Source of the DNA: Lachnospiraceae bacterium
GTDB taxonomy: Bacteria; Bacillota; Clostridia; Lachnospirales; Lachnospiraceae
DNA length: 8,610 nt
Direction of reading: 5' to 3'
Assembly: GCA_017461685.1 (NCBI GenBank)
Contig: JAFTXF010000180.1
Location: forward strand, 1 to 8,610
Position numbers and translations under genes: made by a program. The notes below the pieces were generated by a model. The model saw nothing but the letters and a program-made list of their open reading frames with translations. It did not search any database and was not told where the DNA came from. This document shows, in pieces, positions 6,714-8,610 of the stretch. The number at the start of each line of letters is the position of its first letter. The first letter of the stretch is position 1.

Positions 6714-6742
6714 TTGCACAGAAAGTTTACAAATACTAAAAT
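6714..6742 (+). promoter_or_regulatory. Possible promoter of the XRE-cupin/potAB operon
   Basis: TTGCAC (6714-6719) and TAAAAT (6737-6742) are 17 bases apart. The -10-like box matches consensus at five of six positions, but the -35-like box matches at only three. Transcription would start near 6749, about 35 bases before the regulator's ATG. The second AAGTTTA half-site lies in the spacer, which would allow direct control by the regulator. Other weak hexamer pairs exist in this AT-rich stretch, so the call is tentative. Confidence 0.3.
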
Positions 6743-6783
6743 TACAGTTTGCCTTTAGCTACAGACATGAAAGGGGCTTGTCT

Positions 6784-7323
6784 ATGAATATTGGAGCCAA
6801 AATCAAAGACTTACGAGTCAAAAACGGTCTGACTCAGGAGGAGTTAGCAGACCGAAGTGAACTGTCTAAGGGATTTATTTCCCAGCTTGAGAGGGATTTG
6901 ACATCGCCCTCCATTGCCACACTGACGGATATTTTACAGTGTCTCGGTTCTGATTTATGCACTTTTTTCCAGGAAGAGAAGGAGGAGCAGATCGTCTTTA
7001 ACGACACGGACTACTTTAGGAAAATGGATCCTGAGCTTGGCAATACCATCGAGTGGATTATCCCCAATGCTCAGAAAAACGCCATGGAACCTATCCGTCT
7101 TTCGTTAGAGCCCGGCGGCAGGACTTACCCCGATAACCCTCACGACGGTGAGGAATTCGGCTATGTTTTGTCAGGTACCATTTACATTCACTTAGGCAAG
7201 AAGCGTTACAAGGCCAAGAAGGGCGAGACCTTCTACTTTAAGGCAGATACTACCCATTATATTACGGCAAGTTCCAAGACAGGTGCTTCTATTTTATGGA
7301 TCAGCACACCACCAAGCTTTTAG
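6784..7323 (+). CDS. XRE-cupin transcriptional regulator (PuuR-like) of polyamine transport
   Basis: This 179-residue DNA-binding regulator has an N-terminal XRE helix-turn-helix (about 5-59, with GLTQEELADRSELSKGFISQ at 15-34 and SPSIATLTDI at 41-50). Its C-terminal cupin sensor domain (about 104-175) includes PHDGEEFGYVLSG (119-131) with candidate ligand residues His120 and Glu124, and a second motif KKGETFYFKADTTHY (145-159). This two-domain architecture matches PuuR, which senses putrescine in Escherichia coli, and it commonly precedes potABCD in Firmicutes. Polyamine or a related ligand is therefore likely but inferred. The frame is open upstream to 6682, but the ATG at 6784 has an AAAGGGG site seven bases away and begins exactly at the HTH domain. 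The potA gene follows after 21 nt, so the regulator is probably cotranscribed with its target and autoregulated through the palindrome upstream. Confidence 0.9.
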   Translation: MNIGAKIKDLRVKNGLTQEELADRSELSKGFISQLERDLTSPSIATLTDILQCLGSDLCTFFQEEKEEQIVFNDTDYFRKMDPELGNTIEWIIPNAQKNAMEPIRLSLEPGGRTYPDNPHDGEEFGYVLSGTIYIHLGKKRYKAKKGETFYFKADTTHYITASSKTGASILWISTPPSF

Positions 7324-7344
7324 AATACCAAGGAGATTATTTAC

Positions 7345-8418
7345 ATGAGCAATAAATTAGTTGATTTACAGCACATTTCCAAATCTTACGGAGATAACCT
7401 TATATTAGATGATTTAAGCTTATATGTCAGAGAAAATGAATTTTTGACCCTTTTAGGTCCCAGCGGATGCGGCAAGACTACTACCCTTCGTATTCTGGGC
7501 GGTTTTGAGCAGCCGGACAGCGGACGCGTAATTTTCGGCGGTCAGGATATTACAGAGCTTCCTCCGAATAAGCGTGCGCTTAATACTGTATTCCAGCAGT
7601 ACGCTCTTTTTACACATATGAATATTAAGGACAATATTGCCTTCGGTCTCACCATCAAGGGCAAGTCCCGTGATTACATCAATGACAAGATTAAATACGC
7701 TTTGAAGCTTGTAAATTTGCAGGGCTATGAAAACCGTATGCCGGATTCTCTTTCCGGCGGTCAGAAGCAGCGTATTGCCATCGCCCGCGCTATCGTAAAT
7801 GAGCCAAAGCTCCTTTTATTGGATGAGCCTCTGGGTGCTTTGGATTTAAAGCTGCGTCAGGACATGCAGTACGAGCTGATTCGTCTGAAAAATGAGCTGG
7901 GTATTACCTTTATTTACGTTACTCATGATCAGGAAGAGGCCCTTACCATGTCTGATACCATTGTAGTTATGAATCAGGGCTATATTCAGCAGATCGGTTC
8001 TCCGGAAAAGATTTACAATGAGCCGGAAAATGCTTTCGTTGCTGACTTTATCGGTGAGTCCAATATTATCGGCGGTATTATGCTTCAGGACAAGCTGGTT
8101 TCTATTCTGGGTACCAAATTTGCCTGCATTGATACAGGTTTCGGTACCAATAAGCCTGTCGACGTTGTAATCAGACCTGAGGACGTGGAACTGGTTTCCC
8201 CTGAAAAGGCTAACCTGACCGGTGTAGTTACCCATCTGATTTTCAAAGGCGTTCATTACGAAATGGAGGTTATGGCCGGAGGCTTTGAATGGCTGGTACA
8301 CTCTACCCGCATGCAGCCTGTAGGCACAGAGGTTAGTATTTTAATTGACCCGGAAAATATCCAGATTATGAACAAGCCGCAGTCCGAAGATGAGGAGGCC
8401 GTAGGTGTCAATGAATAA
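7345..8418 (+). CDS. potA: Spermidine/putrescine ABC transporter ATP-binding protein PotA
   Basis: This 357-residue ATPase powers polyamine import by the PotABCD complex at the inner face of the membrane. All nucleotide-site motifs are intact: Walker A GPSGCGKTT (38-46), Q-loop VFQQYALF (82-89), signature LSGGQKQRIAIARA (136-149), Walker B LLLLDEP (156-162), D-loop GALD (164-167) and H-loop His194 in YVTHDQEEA. A C-terminal TOBE-type regulatory domain (about 272-343, with VVIRPEDVELV) is typical of the Pot/Mal/Fbp importer group. Specificity for polyamines over other substrates of this group rests on the PotA-like sequence, the PuuR-like regulator before it and the PotB-like permease after it. 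An AAGGAG site (7330-7335) lies nine bases before the ATG. The gene overlaps potB by 8 nt, suggesting translational coupling. Confidence 0.92.
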   Translation: MSNKLVDLQHISKSYGDNLILDDLSLYVRENEFLTLLGPSGCGKTTTLRILGGFEQPDSGRVIFGGQDITELPPNKRALNTVFQQYALFTHMNIKDNIAFGLTIKGKSRDYINDKIKYALKLVNLQGYENRMPDSLSGGQKQRIAIARAIVNEPKLLLLDEPLGALDLKLRQDMQYELIRLKNELGITFIYVTHDQEEALTMSDTIVVMNQGYIQQIGSPEKIYNEPENAFVADFIGESNIIGGIMLQDKLVSILGTKFACIDTGFGTNKPVDVVIRPEDVELVSPEKANLTGVVTHLIFKGVHYEMEVMAGGFEWLVHSTRMQPVGTEVSILIDPENIQIMNKPQSEDEEAVGVNE

Positions 8419-8610
8419 GCGAAAACTATCCAATCATCTTCTGTCCACTCCTTTTTATGTGTGGATTTTAGCCTTTATACTGATTCCGTTGGGCATGGTT
8501 TTTTATTACGGTTTTACAGACAAAACCGGTACCTTTACCCTGGATAATGTGATTGCTATGGCAGGTCCCGAGCACATCAAAGCGCTTTGGGTTTCTCTCC
8601 TGCTTTCTGT
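8411..8610 (+). CDS. potB: PotB-type polyamine ABC transporter permease (partial, 5' end)
   Basis: The first 66 codons are present and the gene leaves the window at its right edge. The N-terminus has a basic lead (MNKRKLSNHLLSTP), then a first membrane helix (about 15-33, FYVWILAFILIPLGMVFYY). A periplasmic-loop-like segment follows (GFTDKTGTFTLDNVIAMAG), and a second helix begins at about 60 (LWVSLLLS). This matches PotB/PotH-type permeases, in which substrate passes through a PotB-PotC pair. The ATG overlaps the end of potA by 8 nt. A GAGGAGG sequence lies about 12 bases upstream, within potA, so reinitiation by ribosomes leaving potA is likely. The conserved EAA loop that contacts PotA is beyond the window. 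Confidence 0.85.
   Translation, partial: MNKRKLSNHLLSTPFYVWILAFILIPLGMVFYYGFTDKTGTFTLDNVIAMAGPEHIKALWVSLLLS

Noticed and set aside
6682..6783. N-terminal extension of the XRE-cupin protein.
   Set aside because: The added residues do not precede HTH domains in the family, and a good ribosome site supports the ATG at 6784. The extension would also cover the probable promoter and part of the palindrome.
7846..8301. Minus-strand open frame within potA.
   Set aside because: It is fully inside a potA gene with all ABC motifs and has no independent support.

Overview
The window looks like chromosomal DNA of a low-to-mid-GC Gram-positive Clostridia, most likely Lachnospiraceae. The reasons are purine-rich Shine-Dalgarno sites, a CpsB/CpsC/CpsD capsule-assembly set, a class B sortase with a cell-wall-sorted substrate, and an XRE-cupin regulator leading a potAB polyamine transporter operon. 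The lineage is inferred from gene content and protein style only.

Left part (1-5265, all minus strand, read from right to left). A surface-polysaccharide operon starts at a near-perfect sigma-A promoter (5265-5237) and runs past the left edge. The order is: PHP-type tyrosine phosphatase (cpsB-like), Wzz-type chain-length/co-polymerase (cpsC-like), BY-type tyrosine kinase (cpsD-like), LytR-CpsA-Psr (LCP) glycopolymer-peptidoglycan ligase, class B sortase, a small secreted protein with an SPATG cell-wall sorting signal, and the N-terminus of a polytopic FlaA1/CapD-like nucleotide-sugar modifying enzyme. Most junctions are overlaps or gaps under 25 nt, so transcription and translation are probably coupled. 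The phosphatase, co-polymerase and kinase should control polymer length and output. The LCP enzyme should attach polymer to peptidoglycan, and the sortase should attach the SPATG protein to the same wall. The LCP gene carries an in-frame TAG at codon 74, so as read it is broken.

Middle (5266-6783). A minus-strand hairpin with a T-run (about 5369-5327) ends the next transcript, a monocistronic seven-bladed beta-propeller of the lactonase (6-phosphogluconolactonase-like) family at 5461-6546. The divergent intergenic region 6547-6783 holds a perfect 17-bp palindrome and a repeated AAGTTTA half-site, suitable as operator for the neighbouring regulator.

Right part (6784-8610, plus strand). An XRE-cupin regulator, potA (polyamine ABC ATPase) and the start of potB (permease) are tightly packed. 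The operon continues beyond the window and would be expected to include potC and potD.

No tRNA, rRNA, CRISPR array, insertion sequence or attachment site was seen. I did not find a clearly new system. The points most worth following up are the amber-interrupted LCP gene, the sortase/SPATG pair inside a capsule operon, and the unusual G-tract promoter with an overlapping inverted repeat.
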